A stretch of 64,000 nucleotides of DNA, taken from contig NZ_JAJNEC010000008.1 of the NCBI RefSeq assembly GCF_021044425.1, positions 1-64,000 on the forward strand. The letters are read 5' to 3'. Shown piece after piece: positions 34,155-43,209 of the stretch. The notes beneath the pieces were generated by a model. It ran no database searches. It saw only the letters and a program-made list of their open reading frames with translations, and was not told where the DNA came from. Both the position numbers and the translations under genes were made by a program. The DNA is from Niabella pedocola. Its GTDB lineage: Bacteria > Bacteroidota > Bacteroidia > Chitinophagales > Chitinophagaceae. The number at the start of each line of letters is the position of its first letter. The stretch's first letter is position 1.

Positions 34155-34323
34155 AAAATCCCCCCTTTTATTCCCCGGGCCTTCAAAGAATATACAGGGA
34201 CCGAAAAATACCTGAATCGCTTTTTCGTTGCTCTGTTGACACCGGAAGCAACCGGGTAGCGCCGCTGTTCCCTTTCTTTGTGCAACTTCAGGATCCGGAA
34301 ACCCTGGCGCAAGTATCTTCAAA

Positions 34324-34351
34324 TAAAAAAAGCCATCTGTAACAGATGGCT
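34324..34351 (-). terminator. Intrinsic terminator of the DsbD-N gene
   Basis: Minus strand GCCATCTG-TTA-CAGATGGC, a perfect 8-bp stem, followed by seven T. Confidence 0.9.
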
Positions 34352-34373
34352 TCCAATATTGTTAACTCCGTTT

Positions 34374-34826
34374 TTACCCAAGGGGAACGTTAAAAGGTAC
34401 TTTCTTCGGCGGCAAACATTGCTTGTCATCGCAGGTCTGGTATTCCACCGTTCCGGAAAGTGCTGTTTTTGCTGCGGTCTTTAAAGTTACTTTCTGTACA
34501 AACGTCACGGTATTTGCATACTGATAGGCTGTGGAGTTGGTACTGGCATCATGGAATTTTTCCATTTTACCTACTTCCTTCACGTTACCCGCCCGCATGA
34601 TCAGGGGATTATTGGTAAAACCTACTTTTGTAGGATATGCAATAGCATTCTTGGGCTGTGTTTGAGAATACAGGTGCCAGCCGCTTTTCAGCGTAGCTAC
34701 CATTTGTACTTCATATACCTTGTCGCTGATTTTTTTTGCAGTAAACTTCCAGCTTGCAGGATCTACCTGTGCCCGGGCTGTAGCCAGGCTCAATACAGCC
34801 ACCAGTGCCAATACGATACTTTTCAT
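34374..34826 (-). CDS. Stand-alone DsbD N-terminal (alpha) domain protein
   Basis: The 150-residue protein has a signal peptide (MKSIVLALVAVLSLATARA). One beta-sandwich domain of the DsbD-N type follows, including LKSGWHLYSQTQPKNAIAYP and the active-site-like loop EYQTCDDKQCLPPKKVPF. The two Cys (five apart) match the redox pair of DsbD alpha, which passes electrons to periplasmic partners. The membrane and gamma domains of DsbD are absent, so a partner must supply them. The frame is open nine codons farther, but that Met lies in the promoter. Confidence 0.85.
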   Translation of the reverse strand: MKSIVLALVAVLSLATARAQVDPASWKFTAKKISDKVYEVQMVATLKSGWHLYSQTQPKNAIAYPTKVGFTNNPLIMRAGNVKEVGKMEKFHDASTNSTAYQYANTVTFVQKVTLKTAAKTALSGTVEYQTCDDKQCLPPKKVPFNVPLG

Positions 34827-34852
34827 CTTTTCTGATTTTATTTTTTCAAACA

Positions 34853-34860
34853 CAAAGGTA
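34853..34860 (-). promoter_or_regulatory. Promoter -7 element of the DsbD-N gene (decides the start)
   Basis: TACCTTTG on the minus strand matches TAnnTTTG. A transcript starting about 7 nt downstream would exclude the upstream Met and begin translation at MKSI. Confidence 0.55.
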
Positions 34861-34912
34861 CCTGCTCATTCGTTTATAAAAACCTAAAATGAGTATATAA
34901 AGGACGCAGGGC

Positions 34913-35626
34913 TTAAGAAACCAGTTGTCTGGCCATCAGCAGGGAGGTAAGGATTTTTTTACCATCTTCATTACCCAAAACAGCGCTGCAGGCCCGCTCC
35001 GGGTGCGGCATCATACCAAACACGTTCCGCCCTGCGTTGCTGATTCCGGCAATATTATCAATGGCTCCATTAGGATTGCTTTCAGGTGTTTCATTACCGG
35101 AAGCATCACAATACCTGAAAAGGATCTGGCCATTTGCTTTCAGCTCCTCAAGTGTTTGAGGATTGGCGTAAAACCGGCCTTCGCCATGGGCAATAGGAAT
35201 TTTATATACTTCCTGAAAGCGCTCGGGATCATCCTTCAGTTGTTCTTTGTAAAACCCGTCGGGCTTAATGAAAAGATTTTTACAGATGTATTGCTGGCGT
35301 TCATTCCGCAGCAAAGCGCCCGGCAGTAAACCCGATTCGCAAAGAATCTGAAAGCCGTTGCACACACCATATACTTTACCTCCGTTATTGGCAAATTCGA
35401 TCACCTGCTTCATAACCGGGCTGAAACGCGCAATAGCACCGCATCTCAGATAATCACCGTAGGAAAAACCACCGGGCAGAACTATGCAATCCTCTGTGGA
35501 AAAAGCACTGATATCTTCACTTTTATGCCAGAGCGGAACCACTTCCTGGTTCAGATCATATTGTAGAGCATCCAGCATGTCGCGGTCGCAATTAGACCCG
35601 GGAAATATAACTACTCCAAATTTCAT
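34913..35626 (-). CDS. purQ: Phosphoribosylformylglycinamidine synthase, glutaminase subunit
   Basis: PurQ releases ammonia from glutamine for the fourth step of purine synthesis, working with PurL and PurS. The 237-residue product has FGVVIFPGSNCDRDML, LPGGFSYGDYLRCGAIAR, the nucleophile Cys in VYGVCNGFQILCESG and the catalytic His in GMMPHPERAC. The family's separate-subunit form is about this size. A nine-codon longer frame begins inside the promoter, so MKFGVV is taken as start. No other purine genes are adjacent. Confidence 0.95.
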   Translation of the reverse strand: MKFGVVIFPGSNCDRDMLDALQYDLNQEVVPLWHKSEDISAFSTEDCIVLPGGFSYGDYLRCGAIARFSPVMKQVIEFANNGGKVYGVCNGFQILCESGLLPGALLRNERQQYICKNLFIKPDGFYKEQLKDDPERFQEVYKIPIAHGEGRFYANPQTLEELKANGQILFRYCDASGNETPESNPNGAIDNIAGISNAGRNVFGMMPHPERACSAVLGNEDGKKILTSLLMARQLVS

Positions 35627-35650
35627 TCGTATCTTGTTTAATCCAGATCG

Positions 35651-35658
35651 CAAAGATA
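35651..35658 (-). promoter_or_regulatory. Promoter -7 element of purQ (decides the start)
   Basis: TATCTTTG on the minus strand, 25 bp before MKFGVV, overlaps the alternative upstream Met and makes it untenable. Confidence 0.55.
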
Positions 35659-35747
35659 ACCTTATTTCCCTTGCGGGAATTTAGAATATCAAATGTAACC
35701 TATTAAATTTTAAAAGTGGTTCAGGGCCAGGTCTTCAACGTTAGTGG

Positions 35748-35831
35748 GAATTGAGAATCGAGAATTGAGAATCCAGAATTGAGAATTGAGAATTGAGAAT
35801 TGAGAATCGAGAGCCCAGATTTCAGACGGCA
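35748..35831. repeat. Heptanucleotide tandem array, GAATTGA type
   Basis: Twelve consecutive 7-mers: eight are GAATTGA or GAATCGA variants in strict phase (GAATTGA six times), then GAGCCCA, GATTTCA and GACGGCA as the array decays. It lies between purQ and the DUF6427 gene. Confidence 0.8.
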
Positions 35832-35848
35832 AAGCGGGGCTGGTGGCG

Positions 35849-35897
35849 CTTTCAGTTATCAGCTTTCAGCTATCAGTTGTCAGATGTCTGTGTTCAG
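35849..35897. repeat. Heptanucleotide tandem array, NNNTCAG type
   Basis: Seven 7-mers in phase: CTTTCAG, TTATCAG, CTTTCAG, CTATCAG, TTGTCAG, ATGTCTG, TGTTCAG. The continuation (GTGATGC, TGTAAAG, GGGCCGG) is repeated with small changes after the arrays at 44425 and 44645. Confidence 0.8.
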
Positions 35898-35929
35898 GTG
35901 ATGCTGTAAAGGGGCCGGAGCCGCGCCGT

Positions 35930-36937
35930 TTACCGGAACCCCGCGATTTCTATCGCTATAATATATCCTACCGTTAACCAAAAGGCTATTACGGGGTATA
36001 GCCGCACTTCACTGTTCATATAGCCAAAGCCATGTACCGCCGCGCAGGGTACCAACACCAATACCCAATTGGTAAAACCGGGTCCCGGATTTACAAAGGC
36101 AATTCCCACTGCTGCAACAAAATACAGGAGAAAAAGAATCCACCCTTTCCGCACCTGGATCAGCATTTTTGAGGAAAGTGCATTGATGGCATAAATACCC
36201 GCCAGCAAGGGCAGTATCGTAAGGAACAGGGCGCCCGCAAACCAAAGTCGTTGCTTTCCAAGATGGATGCCTACCGAAAACGGCTCCAGCATGGTATAAA
36301 CCAGGGGCCACTGGTTGGTCAAAAACAGGTAGATCAGGTAAAAATAATACGGGGTAAAAAAGCCCAGCAACAATAACAACCATTCGTTTATACGGAATGG
36401 TCTTAATATACCCAGCGCCAACAGTCCCCAGGCCAGGAAAAATACCGATGGCTGAAAAAACATCGTTGCCACGCCCAATACCATTCCGCAGTTAAAAATG
36501 AGGCCCTTTGCGTTGGGATGGTTATGTGCCTTGAAAATAAAAATAAACGACAACAAGAACAGGAAGGAAACAATAAGCGGAGCAGACAAATAATTGAATT
36601 CCGGTATAAAGGAAGATACCAGCATCAATGCCATGCCCGGCAAATAATTAGCCCGGCTTACAAGTCGCTGGTTATTGATAAAATTGGTAAGCAGGTAGGC
36701 CTGCCAAAATAAAAGCAGGAAGGCGGCCATTGCAAAAAAAGACGGGAATACCGCCACCACCGGCTCCAGAAAACGGAGCAGCTGGTCATAAAGAAACCCA
36801 TCCTGCCGGCGGATGACCACGGCCTGTTTACTGTTTTGCGCAGCAGGCAGGAAGAACCAGGGCAATTTCAGCAATAGCCCCAGAATGAAAATCATAATAA
36901 GATTTCCCGGGTTCTTTTGTTTAAAAACTCCAATCAC
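35930..36937 (-). CDS. DUF6427 family multi-pass membrane protein
   Basis: The 335-residue inner-membrane protein has about nine to ten hydrophobic helices. The N-terminus GVFKQKNPGNLIMIFILGLL followed by KLPWFF is typical of the DUF6427 family of Bacteroidota. Later features are GLALGILRPF-like loops, ending near FWLTVGYIIAIEIAGF. There is no known enzymatic motif and function is unknown. It is encoded 42 bp after the large secreted protein gene on the same strand and may be cotranscribed with it. Confidence 0.82.
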   Translation of the reverse strand: MIGVFKQKNPGNLIMIFILGLLLKLPWFFLPAAQNSKQAVVIRRQDGFLYDQLLRFLEPVVAVFPSFFAMAAFLLLFWQAYLLTNFINNQRLVSRANYLPGMALMLVSSFIPEFNYLSAPLIVSFLFLLSFIFIFKAHNHPNAKGLIFNCGMVLGVATMFFQPSVFFLAWGLLALGILRPFRINEWLLLLLGFFTPYYFYLIYLFLTNQWPLVYTMLEPFSVGIHLGKQRLWFAGALFLTILPLLAGIYAINALSSKMLIQVRKGWILFLLYFVAAVGIAFVNPGPGFTNWVLVLVPCAAVHGFGYMNSEVRLYPVIAFWLTVGYIIAIEIAGFR

Positions 36938-36979
36938 AGCAACAGTCAGTCATATTTAATTTTGAGCGTCCCTTATGGG

Positions 36980-38563
36980 TTAGAAGTCAACTTTTGCAAA
37001 CGAAATATTCTTTTTGTATACATAAGGAATGATCATACTGCCGGGGCCAACCTGCTTACCATACCGGGGCATAAAGTCCACATATTTGTCTTTTGCCTCA
37101 ATTGGCTCCGCTTCGGTTCTTTGTCCACCTTCGGTAATGATCACATCATCCAGATCTGAGATCTTGCCGGCGCGGTTCAAAATAAAGTGCATCCGGTCCC
37201 CGTCTACCAGCACCTGGTAAGAAATGGTGCCATCTGTTCCCACCTCCGACTGATTCTTGAAAATGACCTGGTCAGAAGTGCGGTTTCCGTCTTTATCGAA
37301 AGAGAATACACCTATATTTCCTGCATTGTACCGGGCATATCCGTCTCCGTATCCATAGCCGGCGCCCCACCAGTAACTCCGGTAAAAGAAAGGCGAATAA
37401 TAATAGTACGGCGACCAGTATCCCCGGCCCCATGCACCCCAGCCGCCCCAGCCACCATAAAAACCGTAAGGACCGCCATAGAAACCATAGGGGCTACCCC
37501 AATAATTCCACCGGTCCCACATTCCACCGGCATTGGTGGTGTACAGTGCCTCCGCACCAATGGAAAAGCCACCGTTCTGATGAATGATAATATTGTTTAT
37601 AAACAGGTCATTAAAGGCGGTTTTTCCACCACTCTTGCCACCCATTTTTTTCCTTAGGTCCTCGTTGAACGGGGTTACGGTTTCAAAGCGTTTTTCCCGG
37701 TCACCCAGCCCCAGGGCGTAATTATAGATACCGGCAATATTCCCTTTTTTCTGCTGCGCATAGAAGGAACTTAGTAAATAGCGGTTGTTTCCCTCATCGA
37801 TCTTCAGTTTGATATCATCGAGGAACAGCTCATCCACTGCAAGCGGATATTCGTTATAAATATCGCTGTTTTCCGGTTTCACCATCAGCGCGGCCTCCTG
37901 GATATTACCGCTGTTAAGCCGGTTGTATTTCACAAAGGCAAAATCCCCGTTATTGGCCAGGCTGTAGCCACTCAGGAAATCGCCGCCTTTTACCATGGGT
38001 ACCGTATAACGGCTTTCCTTGATCAGGTTGAGCTCACCGTCGTAAAGCCGGGTTTTGAACACATGATGTGCCGGGTCTTTTTTATTGATCTTGAACAGGA
38101 GGATCTTATTTCCATCGCTGCTTTTTACGGAACTGTTGATTTTGCGGTCTGCCGTATACGCGATAATGGTCGTGTCCAGCGTAACCGGTTCCTGGAGGAT
38201 CTTCCCGTTCGCCTCTACCCGTACGGCATTACAGTAAACCACATTGCCCTTCTGAAACTGGTACAACAGGTAGGCGTAATTATGAAACGGGTAAAAGGTA
38301 AGATCCAGCAGGTCTTTTTTTTTGGGGAGTATGGTTATGGGCACCGATTCCAGCAGTTGCATACTTTCATTAAAAACATTGATCTGGTGGGCTCCTTTTA
38401 CCTCTTTATAGATGAGATAGTTGTTGGCCAGCTTTCCTATGATTTCAAAATTCATCCGCTGCACGTCCGCCTTATTTACATCGGCGTACACAATACTTTG
38501 AGCACCTGCAACGTTTATAAGGCTGAAACTAAGTAGTAACAGACTAAAAATCAATTTTTTCAT
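36980..38563 (-). CDS. Large secreted protein with aromatic/glycine-rich tract, unknown function
   Basis: The 527-residue protein has a signal peptide (to about 21). A beta-strand-rich region (about 25-335) has a propeller-like rhythm (for example GGDFLSGYSLANNGDFAFVK). A tract of about 70 residues (about 345-415) consists mostly of Gly, Tyr, Trp, Phe, Ser and Pro, including GFYGGPYGFYGGWGGWG. The C-terminal beta region resumes from about 418 (NIGVFSFDKDGNRTSDQVIF), again propeller-like. The tract probably forms an extended loop protruding from a beta-propeller. No family recognised. Possible operon with the DUF6427 gene. Confidence 0.75.
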   Translation of the reverse strand: MKKLIFSLLLLSFSLINVAGAQSIVYADVNKADVQRMNFEIIGKLANNYLIYKEVKGAHQINVFNESMQLLESVPITILPKKKDLLDLTFYPFHNYAYLLYQFQKGNVVYCNAVRVEANGKILQEPVTLDTTIIAYTADRKINSSVKSSDGNKILLFKINKKDPAHHVFKTRLYDGELNLIKESRYTVPMVKGGDFLSGYSLANNGDFAFVKYNRLNSGNIQEAALMVKPENSDIYNEYPLAVDELFLDDIKLKIDEGNNRYLLSSFYAQQKKGNIAGIYNYALGLGDREKRFETVTPFNEDLRKKMGGKSGGKTAFNDLFINNIIIHQNGGFSIGAEALYTTNAGGMWDRWNYWGSPYGFYGGPYGFYGGWGGWGAWGRGYWSPYYYYSPFFYRSYWWGAGYGYGDGYARYNAGNIGVFSFDKDGNRTSDQVIFKNQSEVGTDGTISYQVLVDGDRMHFILNRAGKISDLDDVIITEGGQRTEAEPIEAKDKYVDFMPRYGKQVGPGSMIIPYVYKKNISFAKVDF

Positions 38564-38741
38564 ACACTTTCAATATTCAATTGCATAAAGTTACAGCTTT
38601 CTTTAATACCCAACCTGCTTTTAACAAAGCCTGTTATCAGGGGAAAAATATAATGAAAGGCGGTAATAAAATAAGTTTTTTGTTTATTAATCTTTATTTA
38701 AACTTTGCTGCTTTATCGCAGAAAAAAAGGACTCATAGCAA

Positions 38742-40721
38742 GTGAAAGCTTCTACAAACAAAATGACGGCCGCAGGCCTGCTAGTTGCATTGGGAATTAT
38801 TTATGGTGACATCGGCACCTCCCCGCTTTACGTATTTAATGCAATTATCGGGAACCGCGAGGTGAACGAGTTGCTGGTGATCGGGTCCCTTTCATGCATC
38901 ATCTGGACCCTTACCCTACAAACAACGATCAAATACGTAGTGCTTATTTTAAGGGCAGACAACCGGGGGGAGGGCGGTACCTTCGCCTTATTTGCCCTGG
39001 TCCGGCGGCGACGAAAATGGCTGGTCATTCCCGCGATGATTGGCGGTGCCGCCATGATCGCTGATGGAATTATTACCCCACCTATGACCATCACCTCGGC
39101 CATCGAAGGCCTGGCCATTCTCCCCTCGCTCAGACACCTATCTGCCAATACTATCGTTATTATCGTCCTTTGTATCCTGTGTGCGTTTTTTTTCCTGCAA
39201 CAGTTCGGAACAGCTTCCATTGGTAAAATATTCGGGCCTATCATGTTCCTCTGGTTTACTATGCTGGCTGTTTTTGGACTTATTCACCTTTTTGACGATG
39301 TTTCGATATTCCGTGCGCTGAGCCCGCACTATGCCATCGACTTCCTGATCCGGTACCCGCACGGGTTCTGGCTGCTGGGTGCCGTTTTTCTCTGTACTAC
39401 GGGGGCCGAAGCACTTTACAGCGACCTGGGGCATTGCGGAAGGGAAAACATCCGGGTGTCCTGGATGTATGTAAAACTCTGCCTGCTGCTGAACTATTTC
39501 GGACAGGGGGCGTACCTGTTATCCACTCACAACGGACTTACCATTACCGAATCGGTAAAGAAAACACTTGGCATCAACGCTTTCTTCAATTTAATGCCGG
39601 ATTGGTTCATTGTACCCGGGGTCATTATTGCCACCACGGCGGCCATCATCGCCAGCCAGGCCATGATCTCCGGTGCGTTCACGCTTATCAGTGAGGCCAT
39701 GCGGCTGAACCTCTGGCCCAAGGTAAAAATACGATACCCCTCGGAGGCCAAGGGACAGCTATTCATCCCGGCTATCAATACCCTGATGTTTGTAGGTTGT
39801 ATCGGAGTGGTGCTTTATTTCCAGCAATCTTCCCGTATGGAGGCGGCCTATGGACTTGCGATTATTGTTACGATGCTAACCACCACGATCCTTTTTGCCA
39901 ATTACCTGGTGTTGAAACGGGTCAAACCCATCTGGGTATATATTTTCATCATCGGCTATTCGGTTGTTGAAATAGCCTACCTGATCGCATTGCTGGCAAA
40001 ATTTGTGCATGGCGGTTATATTACCATCATGATCGGCGGAGTTATGTTTATCGTGATGTACGTATGGTACCGCGCCCGCAAGATCAAAAACCGTTATGTG
40101 GAGTTTGTGCGCATGGAACACTATATTCCCAAAATGCAGGAATTGAGTGCCGACCGTTCCATTGCCAAATATGCCACGCACCTGATCTACCTCACCAGTG
40201 CCGATAATCCCCGGGAAATTGAGCATAAGATTATCTACTCCATTCTAAACAAGAAGCCGAAACGCGCCGATATCTATTGGTTTGTACATGTAGATACCCT
40301 GGATGATCCGTATACGGCCGAATATAAAGTAGAGCATATTATTCCCAACGATATTATCCGCATCGATTTCCGCCTGGGCTTTCGCATACAACCGCGGATC
40401 AATATCATGTTTAAGAAAGTAGTGGAGGACCTGGTGGTGAATAACGAGGTAAACATCATCAGCCGCTATGAAAGCCTGGCCAGCAGCAATACGGTAGGTG
40501 ATTTCCAGTTTATGGTGATGGAAAAATACCTGAGCCCGGATAACGACCTGCCTTTTATGGAAAAGATCATTATGAAACTTCATTTCCTCATTAAGCAGAT
40601 CAGCCTTTCTGAAGAAAAAGGCTTTGGGCTCGATCTTTCCAATGTAACGGTAGAAAAATTCCCGCTGATTGTGGCACCGGTTACCAGCGTTAAACTGAAC
40701 AGGATCCAGGATCCGGAGTGA
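38742..40721 (+). CDS. kup: KUP-type potassium uptake protein
   Basis: The 659-residue product is an inner-membrane K+/H+ symporter: about 12 helices in residues 10-450, then a cytoplasmic C-terminal domain. The hallmark GIIYGDIGTSPLYVFNAI lies near residues 19-36. GEGGTFALFALVRRR (about 77), with the conserved acidic and glycine residues, and TGAEALYSDLGHCG (about 226) are further Kup motifs. GTG is the chosen start; an ATG seven codons later (MTAAGLLV) is an alternative, and both leave the first helix intact. A near-consensus -7 (TAAACTTTG, one base too long) lies 30-40 bp upstream. Confidence 0.94.
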   Translation: MKASTNKMTAAGLLVALGIIYGDIGTSPLYVFNAIIGNREVNELLVIGSLSCIIWTLTLQTTIKYVVLILRADNRGEGGTFALFALVRRRRKWLVIPAMIGGAAMIADGIITPPMTITSAIEGLAILPSLRHLSANTIVIIVLCILCAFFFLQQFGTASIGKIFGPIMFLWFTMLAVFGLIHLFDDVSIFRALSPHYAIDFLIRYPHGFWLLGAVFLCTTGAEALYSDLGHCGRENIRVSWMYVKLCLLLNYFGQGAYLLSTHNGLTITESVKKTLGINAFFNLMPDWFIVPGVIIATTAAIIASQAMISGAFTLISEAMRLNLWPKVKIRYPSEAKGQLFIPAINTLMFVGCIGVVLYFQQSSRMEAAYGLAIIVTMLTTTILFANYLVLKRVKPIWVYIFIIGYSVVEIAYLIALLAKFVHGGYITIMIGGVMFIVMYVWYRARKIKNRYVEFVRMEHYIPKMQELSADRSIAKYATHLIYLTSADNPREIEHKIIYSILNKKPKRADIYWFVHVDTLDDPYTAEYKVEHIIPNDIIRIDFRLGFRIQPRINIMFKKVVEDLVVNNEVNIISRYESLASSNTVGDFQFMVMEKYLSPDNDLPFMEKIIMKLHFLIKQISLSEEKGFGLDLSNVTVEKFPLIVAPVTSVKLNRIQDPE

Positions 40722-40727
40722 TTTTTT

Positions 40728-40762
40728 GTTTCAGGTTTCATGTTTCAAGTTCCAGGTTAGAT
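40728..40762. repeat. Heptanucleotide tandem array, GTTTCAN type, copy 1
   Basis: Five 7-mers: GTTTCAG, GTTTCAT, GTTTCAA, GTTCCAG, GTTAGAT, directly after kup. Confidence 0.75.
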
Positions 40763-40915
40763 TTCGTTTTATATTCGATGATCTATTGCCTATTGCGCCT
40801 ATTCACCATTCCCTTAATTTGGGACAGGGAGACCGGGAGGACCAGGATTTTTTCAGATACTTGCGATGGGGCAAATCCCCGATCCCTGCGCGTAATCGAC
40901 TGAAGGAAGAAAGCC

Positions 40916-40950
40916 GTTTCAGGTTCAACGTTTCAGGCTCCATGTTAGAT
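40916..40950. repeat. Heptanucleotide tandem array, GTTTCAN type, copy 2
   Basis: Five 7-mers: GTTTCAG, GTTCAAC, GTTTCAG, GCTCCAT, GTTAGAT. The first and last units equal those of the copy 150 bp upstream, so the two are related units, not chance. Confidence 0.75.
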
Positions 40951-41020
40951 TTTTCATACCTGAAGATCTATTCACTATTGACTCATTTCCACATCTTCAA
41001 ATTTTCAAATTACGCCCACC

Positions 41021-41959
41021 TTACCCGATGGGGATCACGTTCGGCGAGGGCTTTTTCTTTAGCTGCTCCGGTACGGCCGCCAGGATCTCTTCCCGGAGGG
41101 CCTTTACGAGTTTTTCCTTTAAAAAATCGCGGTGTACCGCCAGACTTACCTCCCGGACCGGTACGGGCTTTTTGAAATGCCGGATCAGCTGTTGCTGGCT
41201 CCTGGGCATTTGCAGGGTTACCAGTTCAGGCACAATCGTAACACCATCGCTGATCTCCACCATCCGCTTCAGGGTCTCCAGGCTCCCGGCTTCATATTCC
41301 AGGCCGGAATGTTCCCGGCTTTGTTGCTGCAGCTCGCAGATGGAAAGGATCTGCGACCGGAAGCAATGCCCTTCCTCCAATAGCCAGAGTTTGCTGGTGT
41401 CTATATCTTTGGGCAGAATGTATTGCTTTTCATAAGCCCGGTTCTTTTTGGAGGTAAACACCATCAGCTCCTCATAAAACAACACATGCTCCGTAATACC
41501 GGCTTCATTCAGTGGTGTTACCAGGATGCCTGCATCGATCTTTTCATCCTTCAGGTAGGAAACAATATGTTCCGTCATCAGTTCATGAATGATCAGCTTG
41601 ATGTCCGGGTATTTTTTTATAAATGCCGGTACAAAGATGGGCAGCAGGTAAGGTGCCAGGGTGGGAATAATACCGATGCGCAATTGCCCGGATATTTTTC
41701 CCTTTTGGTCTTCAATAAAACGGTTCAGTTCATTGCGCGCATGCAACACGCGCCGGGCGTGCTCCAGTACCCCCTGCCCTATAGCGGTAGGTACTACCGG
41801 AAGCTTGCTGCGGTCAAAGATCTTTATACCCAGTTCATCCTCCAGCTTCTGTATCTGCATACTCAATGTGGGCTGGGTAATATAGCAGGAATCGGCGGCC
41901 TTTATAAAATTCCGGTGCGTATCCACCGCGAGGATATATTCCAGTTGCTGAAGCGTCAT
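41021..41959 (-). CDS. oxyR: LysR-type regulator, OxyR-like peroxide sensor
   Basis: The 312-residue LysR protein has its winged HTH at 1-60: QQLEYILAVDTHRNFIKAAD, then CYITQPTLSMQIQKLEDELG. The effector domain contains LLEEGHCFRSQILSICELQQ, in which two Cys nine residues apart match the redox pair (Cys199/Cys208) of E. coli OxyR in both spacing and flanking GHC. It is therefore probably a peroxide-sensing activator of catalase, peroxidase and Dps genes, none of which is nearby. A TTTTATCGATAAAA palindrome lies 10 bp before its start and could be an autoregulatory site. Confidence 0.88.
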   Translation of the reverse strand: MTLQQLEYILAVDTHRNFIKAADSCYITQPTLSMQIQKLEDELGIKIFDRSKLPVVPTAIGQGVLEHARRVLHARNELNRFIEDQKGKISGQLRIGIIPTLAPYLLPIFVPAFIKKYPDIKLIIHELMTEHIVSYLKDEKIDAGILVTPLNEAGITEHVLFYEELMVFTSKKNRAYEKQYILPKDIDTSKLWLLEEGHCFRSQILSICELQQQSREHSGLEYEAGSLETLKRMVEISDGVTIVPELVTLQMPRSQQQLIRHFKKPVPVREVSLAVHRDFLKEKLVKALREEILAAVPEQLKKKPSPNVIPIG

Positions 41960-42286
41960 TACGTATCTATTTTATCGATAAAAATAAGCAATTCATTGAT
42001 TTTAACTATCATGCCGCCGAGACTGCCAGTGGCGTTTTTACTTTAGGCCGCAAGCCCTATCCATACGGCGCCTCAAAGCAGCATTCTTGCAGCCGCTGGT
42101 ACCGGAAGCATTCCGGGGTTGTAAAGAAGGAGCCGGTTTCTGGACTTTTATATAATTTAACGAAGTATAAATATACTACCCGGCCGCAGCTACCACACCA
42201 GGCCACAGCATAATAACGCAACGGTTAATATGCTCGCGTGATACGCATTACAAGCACGCATTCCCTGTCTCTGAAGCAACGACGTA
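41960..42286. promoter_or_regulatory. Upstream region of oxyR with 14-bp palindrome
   Basis: TTTTATCGATAAAA (41970-41983) is a perfect palindrome next to the oxyR start. The rest of this 327-bp gap shows no gene or clear promoter. Confidence 0.35.
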
Positions 42287-43198
42287 TTATAATTCTTCCA
42301 GCAGTACTTTTTTACCCACCGTAAGCCGGTAGTTTCCGCCCACTTTTAATGCATAGTTTTCGCTATCATGACTTACCGGAAAGTCAAAACAAACCGGGTA
42401 ACCGTATTCTTTCACCTTATCCCAAAGCAGCTCCTGGAGCGATGTCCCAAAAGGCCGGGTAGTATCCTGCAGATCAGTAAACCCGCCAAAGATCATCCCC
42501 GCAAGGCGGCTTAACTTTCCGCTGCGCTTCATCTGGTATAACATGCGGTCGATATTGTATTTCTGTTCACCGATATCTTCAATAAACAAAATTGCGCCAT
42601 TGGTCTGTATGTCGGACCGGGTGCCGATGGCGTTCACCAACAAGGACAAATTGCCGCCGATCAGGGGGCCGGTTGCGGTACCTGTACGGTTATAAACAGA
42701 ACGGACCACACTGTACCGCGCCTTTTCCCCGGAAAGGGCCTGCCGCAGCGACCGTACATAGCGGTTTTTGTATCCGTTATCATTAAAAGCCGCTGCCATT
42801 GGTGCATGCAACCCTGCAATTCCAAAATTGCGGTAGATATGGTTGTGCAATATGGTAATATCACTGTAGCCAATAATCCATTTCGGATTTTTCCGGAACT
42901 TTTTAAAATTGACCTGGTCAATGATGCGCCCCGTTCCGTATCCCCCACGCCCGCAAAGCACCGCCTTTATATGGTCATCATCCAGCATTTGCTGCAGGTC
43001 CTGCAGGCGCTCCGCATCCGATCCTGAGAAATAGGTTTGCGATGATCCGCCCAGGGTAATACCGGCTTTCACCTGGTATCCCCATTTCGTTAGGGTTTTT
43101 ATGCAGGTTTCAGCCTTGGCCGCATCCATATATCCTGCCGGGCATACGATCCCGATCGTATCGCCCTTTTTCAGGGCAGGGGGTAATATTACACTCAT
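42287..43198 (-). CDS. LD-carboxypeptidase, S66 family (cytoplasmic copy)
   Basis: S66 peptidases remove the terminal D-Ala from tetrapeptides in murein recycling (LdcA), or cleave microcin C (MccF). The 303-residue product shows the nucleophile Ser in IGYSDITILHNH (about 120), the catalytic Glu in LFIEDIGEQKYNIDRM, and His in FPVSHDSENYALKVG. RGGYGTGRIID forms the loop of the first domain. It has no signal peptide, so recycling in the cytoplasm is likely. It lies 11 bp downstream of an exported paralogue, forming a two-gene operon. Confidence 0.9.
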   Translation of the reverse strand: MSVILPPALKKGDTIGIVCPAGYMDAAKAETCIKTLTKWGYQVKAGITLGGSSQTYFSGSDAERLQDLQQMLDDDHIKAVLCGRGGYGTGRIIDQVNFKKFRKNPKWIIGYSDITILHNHIYRNFGIAGLHAPMAAAFNDNGYKNRYVRSLRQALSGEKARYSVVRSVYNRTGTATGPLIGGNLSLLVNAIGTRSDIQTNGAILFIEDIGEQKYNIDRMLYQMKRSGKLSRLAGMIFGGFTDLQDTTRPFGTSLQELLWDKVKEYGYPVCFDFPVSHDSENYALKVGGNYRLTVGKKVLLEEL

Positions 43199-43209
43199 GC
43201 GTGAATCAT

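Noticed and set aside
35748..35897. Possible CRISPR array
   Set aside because: Units are 7 bp without spacers; no repeat of 23-40 bp with unique spacers exists anywhere in the window and no cas gene is present.
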